From: Lachnospiraceae bacterium UBA3689
GTDB lineage: Bacteria > Bacillota > Clostridia > Lachnospirales > Lachnospiraceae
Assembly: GCA_002371465.1 (NCBI GenBank)
Contig: DFIU01000018.1
Coordinates: forward strand, 101,281 to 140,822
Length of the DNA: 39,542 nucleotides
Direction: 5' to 3'
The position numbers and the translations under genes were made by a program. Shown piece by piece: positions 30,793-37,395 of this stretch. Under the pieces are notes generated by a model, which saw nothing but the letters and a program-made list of their open reading frames with translations, had not been told where the DNA came from and ran no database searches. The first letter of the stretch is position 1. Each line of letters starts with the position of its first letter.

Positions 30793-30842
30793 CTTGATAT
30801 ACATAGCCTCAAGGCGGTTTTCATCAGCATATCTGTCCAATC
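30793..30842 (+). repeat. Dispersed intergenic repeat, copy at 30.8 kb
   Basis: CTTGATATACA followed by a segment with CGGTTT and TGTCC. It is similar over about 50 nt to 35394-35443 and less so to 35323-35372. Confidence 0.55.
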
Positions 30843-30863
30843 ACTCCGAATCCCTTTAAAACA

Positions 30864-31236
30864 GCAAAATAAAAGCGGCATCCGAATCTCTTTGTCCGAA
30901 CGCCGCTCTTATGAAATTTCATCTTCCAATGGACTGAACCTCCTCGATTCTTTCCGTTTCACTACTTGTTGCTTTCATGAGGTAAACCGCTTATGTATAT
31001 GTTGGACTCTACCTCCAATCCTTTCATCGTTTATCTGTCACGATCTTGTTGAAACTCTTATGTGAATGTTGGTTTGTACCTCGCATTTCTTTGATAATAT
31101 GGGGTAACTCGTTAACTTGCCTTGGGTCCGTACCTCCTTTTTAGATTTCCTCCGGCGGCTTTCTCGTCACCGCCTCATCGGTGAGGATTACTTGAGAAAT
31201 AAACGGTTTCTCTTGTTTTTTCTCTCTTTCTTTGTT
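30864..31236 (-). ncRNA. Candidate non-coding RNA (~370 nt) with repeated GGAGGTA modules
   Basis: On the minus strand a consensus promoter (31243-31271) predicts a start near 31236. A terminator hairpin (AGCGGC/GCCGCT, 30874-30907) followed by TTTTATTTT ends it near 30864. Between them are: an A/G-rich leader with a GAGAAA/TTTCTC hairpin; two mutually exclusive stems (31165-31185 versus 31154-31174); and modules headed by GGAGGTA or a variant at 31131-31137, 31077-31082, 31010-31016 and 30939-30943. Modules 2 and 3 share GAGGTA, CCAACAT and ACATAAG in register (25 of 32 positions). No module is followed by a start codon at a translatable distance. Transcription is inferred; no known RNA family is recognised. 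Confidence 0.5.
30874..30907 (-). terminator. Minus-strand terminator of the candidate RNA
   Basis: AGCGGC/GCCGCT with flanking A-T pairs; the loop holds a TTCGGA direct repeat. On the minus strand TTTTATTTT follows. No protein gene ends here, so it needs another transcript to terminate. Confidence 0.65.
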
Positions 31237-31242
31237 GTCTTT

Positions 31243-31271
31243 AATATACACGATTTTCCAAACCCTGTCAA
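31243..31271 (-). promoter_or_regulatory. Consensus promoter on the minus strand in the gene-free stretch
   Basis: TTGACA (31266-31271, perfect), 17-nt spacer, TATATT (31243-31248), in AT-rich DNA. The nearest minus-strand protein gene begins 550 nt downstream, behind a terminator. Confidence 0.75.
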
Positions 31272-31457
31272 CTATATTTCTGATTTTATTTCTTTTTTAT
31301 ATTTATATTCGATTTAATTTGATATTTATTTTATTTAATTCAGACATTTTTAAGTTTCTTCCCCTCTTTTCCCTTTCGTTCTGTTATAATCATTTTCCAA
31401 ACAAGTCAATCCGGCACATTTCACAAATATGGCTCTATTTTTTGTACGTTTCGTTTG

Positions 31458-31486
31458 TTGTGCCTCCCTCCCAAAACCGCTACAAT
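31458..31486 (+). promoter_or_regulatory. Promoter of the TetR gene
   Basis: TTGTGC (31458-31463), 17-nt spacer, TACAAT (31481-31486); start near 31493, leader about 74 nt. A second, extended -10 (TGTTATAAT, 31382-31390) lies further upstream. Confidence 0.6.
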
Positions 31487-31489
31487 AGA

Positions 31490-31517
31490 GGAAACTAGTT
31501 CATAATCAAAAGTTTCC
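31490..31517. promoter_or_regulatory. Inverted repeat at the TetR transcription start (operator candidate)
   Basis: GGAAACT (31490-31496) and AGTTTCC (31511-31517), perfect 7-bp arms over 28 bp, placed on the predicted start site. Autoregulation by the TetR-type protein is a natural guess. Confidence 0.45.
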
Positions 31518-31566
31518 TTTCATAAATAGAACTGTTTCGATTTAATCTTAAGGAAGAAGGGACACG

Positions 31567-32136
31567 ATGAACACCAGGGATTCAAAAGTCAAGATTCTGG
31601 AAGCCGTCATCACGCTCTTTAATGACAGCGGTTTAAAATTCACGATGGACGACGTCGCCAAGGCAGTCGGCATGAGTAAGAAAACCATCTATGTCCTCTT
31701 TCGGGACAAGGAGGATCTGTTCTATCAGATGGTGGATTACTGCTTCGACTCCATCAAGGAGAGCGAGCAGGAGGTTCTGGATGATCCGGCTCTTACGACC
31801 CCGGAACGGATTCGCGCCATTTTGGGCGTCATGCCGGACCGCTACAAGGATATCGATCTGCGCAATCTCTATATTTTGAAGGACCGCTTCCCTGCCATCT
31901 TTGCCCACGTTCAGGAGCGTCTGGAAAATGACTGGGAACCCACTCTCTCCCTTTTACGCAAGGGCATGGAGGAGGGCAGCGTCCGCCAGGTCTCGCTCCC
32001 CATTTTTAAAATGATGCTGGAAGCCGCCATCGAGCAGTTCTTCCAGCGCGACGTCCTGATCGAAAATCACCTGACTTACAACGAGGGGCTGGCGGAAGTT
32101 GTCCGCATCCTCGTCGACGGTATCTTAGTCAGATAA
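31567..32136 (+). CDS. TetR/AcrR-family transcriptional regulator
   Basis: A 189-residue protein with the N-terminal three-helix DNA-binding domain: ILEAVITLFNDSG, FTMDDVAKAVGMSKKTIYVLF, RDKEDLFYQMV. An all-helical ligand/dimer domain without recognisable identity follows. GGAAGAAGGG precedes the ATG. It lies 79 nt upstream of a GPH sugar symporter gene in the same direction, which makes that gene a likely target alongside its own promoter. Ligand unknown. Confidence 0.92.
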   Translation: MNTRDSKVKILEAVITLFNDSGLKFTMDDVAKAVGMSKKTIYVLFRDKEDLFYQMVDYCFDSIKESEQEVLDDPALTTPERIRAILGVMPDRYKDIDLRNLYILKDRFPAIFAHVQERLENDWEPTLSLLRKGMEEGSVRQVSLPIFKMMLEAAIEQFFQRDVLIENHLTYNEGLAEVVRILVDGILVR

Positions 32137-32215
32137 GTGGCTTCATTTCGTTAAATCCGACAGTTCTTCGAACCCGCTGCCGAAAAATCTACTATCATCC
32201 CAGGGAGGACCTATC

Positions 32216-33580
32216 ATGAAAACACTGACAAAAGGAAAGATGTGGTGCTTTGCCATCGGCCAGTTCGGCTGGTCCCTGCTCTCCGCGCTCATCACCAACT
32301 GGCTCGTCTATTTCTACCAGCCGGACCACGCGTCGCAGGAGGCGGGACAGATCCTGTTTATCCCCCAGGGGCGGATCATCCTGGGTATCGCAACAATCAT
32401 AGGCGGTATCGCCGCCCTGGGGCGAATCTTTGACGCCGTCACGGATCCCCTGATAGCCAACCTGTCGGACCGGTCCCAAAATCCCAGGGGTCGGCGCATT
32501 CCCTTTATGCAGAAAATTGCCCTTCCCTTTGCCGTTATCACGGTCCTCGTCTTCTGGACTCCGGTCAACCACGTATCGGGCATCAACAGCGTATGGCTGC
32601 TCGTCACCCTCCTGCTCTTTTATCTGTTTATGACAACTTATTGTACGCCTTACAATGCCCTCATTTCCGAGTTGGGAACGACGCAGGATACGCGCATCAG
32701 TATTTCCACCTATATCAGCGTCACCTTCCTGCTCGGATCGGCAATCGGTTATGCCGCCCCCTACATCTGGGGGCCCCTGACTCCGATCTTCGGCAGAGTC
32801 CTTGCCATCCGCATCACCTTTGTGGGCCTTTCCGTCATTGGGCTTCTTGCCCTCTTCGTCCCAACCTTTACGATTCGGGAAAAGGACTATATCAACGCCA
32901 TTCCGTCAAATGACAATGCCTTTATCTCCCTTGCCAAGACCTTCCGCAATGGGGATTTCCGCATCTTCGTCGGGTCCGATGTCCTGTATTTCGTCGCCCT
33001 GACCATTTTCCAGACAGGTCTGCCCTTCTTTGTCACATCCCTGATGAAACTGCCGGAGACTATGACGACCATCCTCTACGTCGCCATGACTCTCTTAAGT
33101 TTTGCCAACTATCCCGCCGTCAACCTGCTGGCTCACAGGCTGAATAAGAAGCGTCTGGTTCTCTTTGGTTTCTGCGGGCTCAGCACCGCCTACATCATCA
33201 CCGCCATTTCCGGTCTGTTCGGCGTCGGCGGGCTGATCTGGGGCGTCCTGGTCGTCGCGATCGCGGCCTTCCCCATGGCGACCCTCGGCATCCTGCCCCA
33301 GGCGATTGTCGCCGATATCGCCCAGGCGGACAGCATCACGACCGGGGAGAAGCGCGAAGGGATGTTCTTTGCGGCAAGAACCTTTGCCTTTAAACTGGGT
33401 CAGAGTATCTCCATGCTGATCTTTACCGCCTTTGCCTCCATCCATCCGGAAACGGGCATGGGCTATCGGATCGCCGCCATCACAGCCGCTGCCATCTGTC
33501 TTATCGGAGCCCTGATCCTCTCCTTCTATAACGAGGGCAAGATCCTGGGCATCATCGTTCCGACGGAGCAGAAAGCTTAA
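32216..33580 (+). CDS. GPH-family sugar:cation symporter (MFS)
   Basis: A 454-residue protein with 12 membrane helices. The GPH marks are present: RIFDAVTDPLIANLSDRSQNPRGRRIPFM (read as DAVTDPLIANLSDRS and RGRRIPFM) and a TTYCTPYNALISELG segment in helix 4-5, and REGMFFAARTFAFKLGQSI near the C-terminus, all of the glycoside-pentoside-hexuronide transporters (MelB-like). GGGAGG lies before the ATG. It converges on the GH32 gene 13 nt away; import of the sugar cleaved by that enzyme, such as sucrose or fructo-oligosaccharides, is plausible but not shown. Confidence 0.9.
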   Translation: MKTLTKGKMWCFAIGQFGWSLLSALITNWLVYFYQPDHASQEAGQILFIPQGRIILGIATIIGGIAALGRIFDAVTDPLIANLSDRSQNPRGRRIPFMQKIALPFAVITVLVFWTPVNHVSGINSVWLLVTLLLFYLFMTTYCTPYNALISELGTTQDTRISISTYISVTFLLGSAIGYAAPYIWGPLTPIFGRVLAIRITFVGLSVIGLLALFVPTFTIREKDYINAIPSNDNAFISLAKTFRNGDFRIFVGSDVLYFVALTIFQTGLPFFVTSLMKLPETMTTILYVAMTLLSFANYPAVNLLAHRLNKKRLVLFGFCGLSTAYIITAISGLFGVGGLIWGVLVVAIAAFPMATLGILPQAIVADIAQADSITTGEKREGMFFAARTFAFKLGQSISMLIFTAFASIHPETGMGYRIAAITAAAICLIGALILSFYNEGKILGIIVPTEQKA

Positions 33581-33593
33581 GAAAATAAGCCGC

Positions 33594-35129
33594 CTATACC
33601 ACAAAATCATCTCTAACAGCCTTCTCCAGGGTCCAGATCTTCACCTCTGCCCTGCCCTCTAAGGCAAAACCATGCTCCTCTTCCGTCGGGAATACACGGG
33701 AAGTAAAGACCGCGTCTCCGTCGTTGACAAAGATTTCAACCGAACTGCTGTCGATAAAGATCCGCAAATGGCGGAGTCCCGCTTCAAGCGGTCGGCTTCT
33801 TACTTCCCCATACTGGGTATTGAAGCGATTGGTCAGATCCGACCGGTCCACCTCAATGACTCCCGCCCGGGCTTCAAAGGTCAGGTGCAGACCGCCAGAC
33901 CCATCCGGCTTCGTAAAGAGGCTGAGCATAAGATTGTCCCTCGATACATCTAAAGTCAGGCGGTCCACCAGGGAATCCGCCCCGGCTGCGTCCCCGACCC
34001 CGGCTTCATTTCCACAGATCACTTCCATTTCACATTCCCTGGGTAAACGGTGCTTTGCCGGATCGACCGCTTCCCCTCTCAGCTTCTTCAGACTCTCCAA
34101 AGGTTTTTGTATCAGCCGCCGTCCTCGAATCGTCAGCTCTCTGGGCAGGGTCAGACAGCCGGACCACTCCTCCTCATCCGTCACCGGGTAAGCAGCATCC
34201 GGCAGCCCCATCCAGGCGACCAGAACCGCCGCGTTCTTGTTCATGAGCTTTTGCGCCGCGCACTCAGCGGCGTAGGAGTCAAAGCCAAAATCCAGCACAT
34301 GGAAACTGCCGTCCGGATGAAAGGTCAGCGTATCAAAGTCCATCCGTCCCAATATATAGCCATTGTGGTGAATAGAATCTCCCCTGCCGTCCAGCTTAAG
34401 ATGCTGTGGACAGAAGATCAGGATGTCCTTCCCGCTGATACGCTCAATCGAGGGACATTCCCACATACTGCCGAAGTCCTCAAAGCCCGGTACCTTGAGC
34501 TGACCGGCAAATTCCCAGCCTTCCAGCGGATCCTTAGAGCGGTAGACCAGGATGCAGCCGTGCTTATCATAGGTCTGGGCGCCGATAATGATGTAGTAGG
34601 TCTGATTCTCTTCATTGAAAATGATTTTTGGGTCCCTCTGATGTTCGGTATAGCCCGCCTCCGGTCCAAAAAGAGGCGGCAGGATCTTCTCCGGTTCTCC
34701 ATTATCCTTCAGCGCTACCACCAGAGTGTAGGGAGTCCGAAGCCAGTTCCGGTCCCTGTGATTGCCGGTATAGTAGAGATAGAGGGCGTCCCCGGTCGGC
34801 AGAGCCGATCCCGAATAGGCTCCCTTATTGTCGTATTCCGTATCCGGGCGGATGCAGACACCCAGGTTCTCCCATTTGATCAGATCTTTTGACACCACAT
34901 GGTACCAGTATTTGAGCCCATGTACCGCGCCCCATGGGCACCACTGGTAGAAGAGGTGCCATTCGCCGTTGTGGTAGACAAATCCATTGGGATCATTCAA
35001 TAGTCCCGTGACCGGCTGCACATGAAAGATCTGCCTATAATTGGACTTTTGGATGTTTTCATGTAAGTCCCGGATTTCCTCAGGGTCGCCCAGCACCCGA
35101 TACTTCTCTTCCCTCGTCCATTCCTTCAT
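33594..35129 (-). CDS. Glycoside hydrolase family 32 (sucrose/fructan beta-fructosidase)
   Basis: A 511-residue protein without signal peptide, so cytoplasmic. GH32 residues: FHVQPVTGLLNDPNGFVYH with the nucleophile Asp46 in NDPNG, the transition-state stabiliser in HQRDPKIIF, and the acid/base Glu in MWECPSIE. The five-blade propeller is followed by the C-terminal beta-sandwich, including LRIFIDSSSVEIFVNDGDAVFTSRVFP (read as DSSSVEIFVNDG). This suits sucrose-6-phosphate hydrolase/fructosidase; with no PTS gene near and a symporter adjacent, unphosphorylated substrates are favoured. GGAGGTGAG precedes the ATG; the promoter is at 35214-35242. Confidence 0.94.
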   Translation of the reverse strand: MKEWTREEKYRVLGDPEEIRDLHENIQKSNYRQIFHVQPVTGLLNDPNGFVYHNGEWHLFYQWCPWGAVHGLKYWYHVVSKDLIKWENLGVCIRPDTEYDNKGAYSGSALPTGDALYLYYTGNHRDRNWLRTPYTLVVALKDNGEPEKILPPLFGPEAGYTEHQRDPKIIFNEENQTYYIIIGAQTYDKHGCILVYRSKDPLEGWEFAGQLKVPGFEDFGSMWECPSIERISGKDILIFCPQHLKLDGRGDSIHHNGYILGRMDFDTLTFHPDGSFHVLDFGFDSYAAECAAQKLMNKNAAVLVAWMGLPDAAYPVTDEEEWSGCLTLPRELTIRGRRLIQKPLESLKKLRGEAVDPAKHRLPRECEMEVICGNEAGVGDAAGADSLVDRLTLDVSRDNLMLSLFTKPDGSGGLHLTFEARAGVIEVDRSDLTNRFNTQYGEVRSRPLEAGLRHLRIFIDSSSVEIFVNDGDAVFTSRVFPTEEEHGFALEGRAEVKIWTLEKAVRDDFVV

Positions 35130-35213
35130 GTCCGCTCACCTCCAATTCGCGGGCTGCCTGCCCTCATATTTTTATCTGTAAATATATAATTCCTCCGCAG
35201 TTTTACTGTCTTC

Positions 35214-35242
35214 AGTATATCACCTATAGAATTAAGCTACAA
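35214..35242 (-). promoter_or_regulatory. Promoter of the GH32 gene
   Basis: Minus strand TTGTAG (35237-35242), 17-nt spacer, TATACT (35214-35219); leader about 78 nt. Confidence 0.6.
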
Positions 35243-35322
35243 TTCAGAAGAGAGATCCTACTTTTCCATTTCCCTCTTCCTCTGCAATTCTGATTTTAAG
35301 AAAAGGGAAACTGCCCTTAACC

Positions 35323-35443
35323 ATTGATATACAAGGCTCTACGCACCTCTTATCAATACGATTTGTCTACCCGTAAAGTATTGAACCGCCTCTCTTGATA
35401 TACAAGACTGAAGACGGTTTACAGCAATACATTTTGTCCTATG
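35323..35443 (+). repeat. Two dispersed intergenic repeat units (71-bp period)
   Basis: ATTGATATACAAGGCT (35323) and CTTGATATACAAGACT (35394) open two units. Each is followed by a CAATAC element and T(T)TTGTC about 35-40 nt later. They are related to the unit at 30793 and, weakly, to those at 11832-11942. Confidence 0.55.
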
Positions 35444-35539
35444 GCTCGCAGTATCTTTATACCAACAAGCCAATTTTAAATCTAAGATACCAGGCTTTAG
35501 CCGAATTTTCCAAGTTTTCTAGCACTGTGCAAGCAAAAT

Positions 35540-35566
35540 AAAAGCACCCGACGAGCGGGTGCTTTT
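35540..35566 (+). terminator. Terminator-like hairpin in front of the small ORF/HAD unit
   Basis: A perfect 11-bp stem AAAAGCACCCG / CGGGTGCTTTT with a 5-nt loop. Only four T are in the 3' arm and AAAG follows, then the ribosome binding site. No plus-strand gene ends upstream within 2 kb, so attenuation of the following unit is as likely as simple termination. Confidence 0.6.
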
Positions 35567-35583
35567 AAAGGGAAGGAGTTTTT

Positions 35584-35736
35584 ATGAAAATGAAAAAGTT
35601 ATTTGTTGCTTGCTCTTATCATCTTACAAGACTTATAGTAAAGGAAACTTGTGAACATCCTGTGTTCATCTTTCAAACAAATTGTGAAAACATTTTCCGG
35701 AAGGCAGGTCCTTATGAAACCGGCTCTGATCTTTGA
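35584..35736 (+). CDS. Possible 50-codon leader ORF overlapping the HAD gene
   Basis: ATG AAA ATG AAA AAG follows the strong box GGGAAGGAG at a good distance (6-7 nt). The frame reads MKMKKLFVACSYHLTRLIVK and on to a TGA at 35734-35736, 23 nt inside the HAD gene in another frame. The peptide is basic with three Cys and resembles no family I know. The excellent ribosome binding site is the main support; the HAD gene's own box is weaker, so coupled translation is possible. It may also be chance coding over a non-coding leader. Confidence 0.4.
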   Translation: MKMKKLFVACSYHLTRLIVKETCEHPVFIFQTNCENIFRKAGPYETGSDL

Positions 35737-36433
35737 TCTCGACGACACCCTTTACTTAAGAAGTAAGCCCTACATATCCGCTGCAAAAAAATTCCTGCAT
35801 GAATTACAGATTTCCTTCAAGGATTTCTCCGCCCTCTTTAAAAGCAGCCGACCGATCGGCGAAGAGGAATATCTGCGCCGGATCAGGGGAGAGATCTCCG
35901 AAAGGGAGATGAAAATGGTTCGAACCAGGCGGTCCTTCTCCGCCCTCGGTATCAGCTTGACGGCAGAGCAGGCGCTGCATTTTGAAGATCTCTACGCCAA
36001 AGAAGGCGAGAAACAGTCTCTTCTGCCGGAAATTCAAACCTTTCTGAATCGGGCAAAAGAAAATGGATATTTTCTCGGCATCATCACCAACGGATCAGCG
36101 GCACGCCAGTGGAAAAAATATCAGAACCTAACCTTAAGCCGCTGGTTTCCCGCAGATCACGTCCTCGTCTCTGACGAGATCGGGACGGACAAGCCCCACA
36201 CCAGGCTCTACCGGATTGCGGAGGACCGCTGGAAGCTTGAACCGTACAACCTCTGGTACATTGGGGACAGCTACGAAACGGACATCCTGGGCGCAAAAAA
36301 AGCCGGCTGGCACGCCGTCTGGATTCCTCAGGAGTATACAAAGATTCCCCCTAAGTCCCAGATGCCGTTTCAGCCGGACCTGCTTCTTCCTTCTGTATCT
36401 GACCTTATTCCGTATCTTCCGTCAGAATCCTGA
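35714..36433 (+). CDS. HAD-superfamily hydrolase
   Basis: A 239-residue cytoplasmic protein with all four HAD motifs: FDLDDTLY (nucleophile and acid Asp), ITNGSA, the Lys in GTDKPHTRLY and WYIGDSYETDI with GAKKAGW. A helical cap between motifs I and II marks subfamily I phosphatases (YjjG/PgmB-like). Substrate unknown. I use ATG 35714, whose product begins MKPALIFDLDD; an upstream frame from 35651 adds residues outside the fold. Its end overlaps the convergent HD gene by 29 nt. Confidence 0.9.
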   Translation: MKPALIFDLDDTLYLRSKPYISAAKKFLHELQISFKDFSALFKSSRPIGEEEYLRRIRGEISEREMKMVRTRRSFSALGISLTAEQALHFEDLYAKEGEKQSLLPEIQTFLNRAKENGYFLGIITNGSAARQWKKYQNLTLSRWFPADHVLVSDEIGTDKPHTRLYRIAEDRWKLEPYNLWYIGDSYETDILGAKKAGWHAVWIPQEYTKIPPKSQMPFQPDLLLPSVSDLIPYLPSES

Positions 36434-36929
36434 CCGCCGGGAGATACTTGGTTTTCATGCGGATCTGCCAATCCTCCGTGAAATTTCCCTGGCGGGAGGG
36501 ATCCATGTTGTGGCGGAGATCCGCCAGCTTGACCACTTTCGCCAGCCGGTTGTGCTTGAGCGCCCTCACATAGTCCAGATAGGGGACATCCGCGGTATGG
36601 GTCATGGCAACAACAGCGTCCGTGATCCGGTCCCCAAAGATGGGTCTTAAATCCCCCTCGGTAAGCGCTGTATCCTCCAGGGTATCATGGAGCCAGGCGA
36701 CGCACTTTTCTTCCATCGTCGTGACGTATGATGCCACCGTAGCAAGATGGGTGATATAGGGCCGGCCTGCGCGGTCCCTCTGTCCCGTATGCGCCACCGT
36801 AGCCAGGGTCTGCGCCACCGAGAACATCAGCCCTTCCGAATCTTCCCTCCCTGCATAGCCCTCCAGCACCGTCGCTGCTGTTCCGGAAATGACCTCCGCC
36901 GCTCTCACCAGCTGTTCGTCTTCCACCAT
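36405..36929 (-). CDS. Stand-alone HD-domain protein resembling the RelA/SpoT alarmone hydrolase domain
   Basis: A 174-residue protein. AHTGQRDRAGRPYITHLATVASYV, WLHDTLEDTALT and VKLADLRHNMDP correspond to the HxxQ/R-x-G-x-PYxxH, HDxxED and KLADRxxN motifs of the Mn2+-dependent (p)ppGpp hydrolase domain. No synthetase, TGS or ACT domain is attached, so it is like small alarmone hydrolases (MESH1-type). Activity on ppGpp is inferred; other nucleotides are possible. AAGGAGGG precedes the ATG, and TATAAT lies at 36968-36973. Confidence 0.85.
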   Translation of the reverse strand: MVEDEQLVRAAEVISGTAATVLEGYAGREDSEGLMFSVAQTLATVAHTGQRDRAGRPYITHLATVASYVTTMEEKCVAWLHDTLEDTALTEGDLRPIFGDRITDAVVAMTHTADVPYLDYVRALKHNRLAKVVKLADLRHNMDPSRQGNFTEDWQIRMKTKYLPAVRILTEDTE

Positions 36930-36967
36930 CCAGTCGCCCTCCTTTGAGCAGAAAATCCGATAGACCT

Positions 36968-36973
36968 ATTATA
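36968..36973 (-). promoter_or_regulatory. -10 box of the HD gene
   Basis: TATAAT on the minus strand, about 40 nt upstream of the ATG; -35 weak (TGTCGG). Confidence 0.4.
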
Positions 36974-37085
36974 CTACCAAAGTTTCTGCCCCGACAGAAC
37001 ATGATCAAGAATTATTTTACTGGCCTCCGCCTCATCGCATGGACAGTCTAAGCTTTCCATCCCAAGATATCCACTTACTTCTTTC

Positions 37086-37358
37086 TTATAAAACAGTGGT
37101 GCTGCCGCCCTGATCCTCCGCAAAAATCCGAATAAAAATGAGCAGCTGCTCCGGATCGCCGACATAGTCAGCCTCCGCGCATTCATAGACCGAATTCCTG
37201 GTTCTGACCAGCAGGACCTTGCCGTCATAGGCAGCCGCCACCACGCGGGAAGTCTTGATGTAAGCCCCTTCCCGATAGCGGTCGCTCCCCGATACATAAC
37301 CGCTGATGGACTCCTCGTGGATGGTCCATCTCTTTAATTTTGTTGTCCCCATCAACAT
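37086..37358 (-). CDS. Small protein of unknown function (90 aa)
   Basis: A soluble product without a recognised domain, beginning MLMGTTKLKRWTIHEES and containing VVAAAYDGKVLLVRTRNSVYEC, a beta-rich pattern. AAGGGG lies 4 nt before ATG 37358; an internal ATG two codons later is an alternative. It lies 37 nt after the PDZ gene on the same strand and may share its transcript. Confidence 0.6.
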   Translation of the reverse strand: MLMGTTKLKRWTIHEESISGYVSGSDRYREGAYIKTSRVVAAAYDGKVLLVRTRNSVYECAEADYVGDPEQLLIFIRIFAEDQGGSTTVL

Positions 37359-37395
37359 CTAACCCCTTACATTTGGCGATCATCGTTTGCCTGCG

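Larger units (their letters stand above)
30684..31566. other. Gene-free stretch of 883 nt
   Basis: From left to right: leader of the small-ORF/PAP2 unit, a degenerate repeat unit (30793-30842), then the minus-strand terminator, repeat modules and consensus promoter of a candidate RNA (30864-31271), an AT-rich block of about 150 nt (about 31230-31380, visibly poorer in GC than anything else here), and the promoter and dyad of the TetR gene. No open frame with a ribosome binding site is evident. Confidence 0.7.
35130..35583. other. Intergenic stretch (454 nt) between GH32 and the HAD gene
   Basis: Contains the GH32 promoter, two degenerate repeat units 71 bp apart (35323, 35394) and a perfect hairpin (35540-35566) just before a strong ribosome binding site. 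No convincing plus-strand promoter is seen. Confidence 0.6.

Noticed and set aside
30964..31089. Small minus-strand ORFs of about 20 codons within the candidate RNA
   Set aside because: The two ATGs (in modules 2 and 3) have no ribosome binding site in position, and the encoded peptides are unrelated although the nucleotide modules are similar.
30939..31137. Repeated modules taken for a CRISPR array
   Set aside because: Module spacing is irregular (54-72), identity is partial, no conserved 28-37 nt repeat with unique spacers, and no cas genes.
31131..31137. T-box-like GGUNCC element
   Set aside because: The conserved T-box core, specifier stem and antiterminator are not present, and no aminoacyl-tRNA synthetase or amino-acid gene follows.
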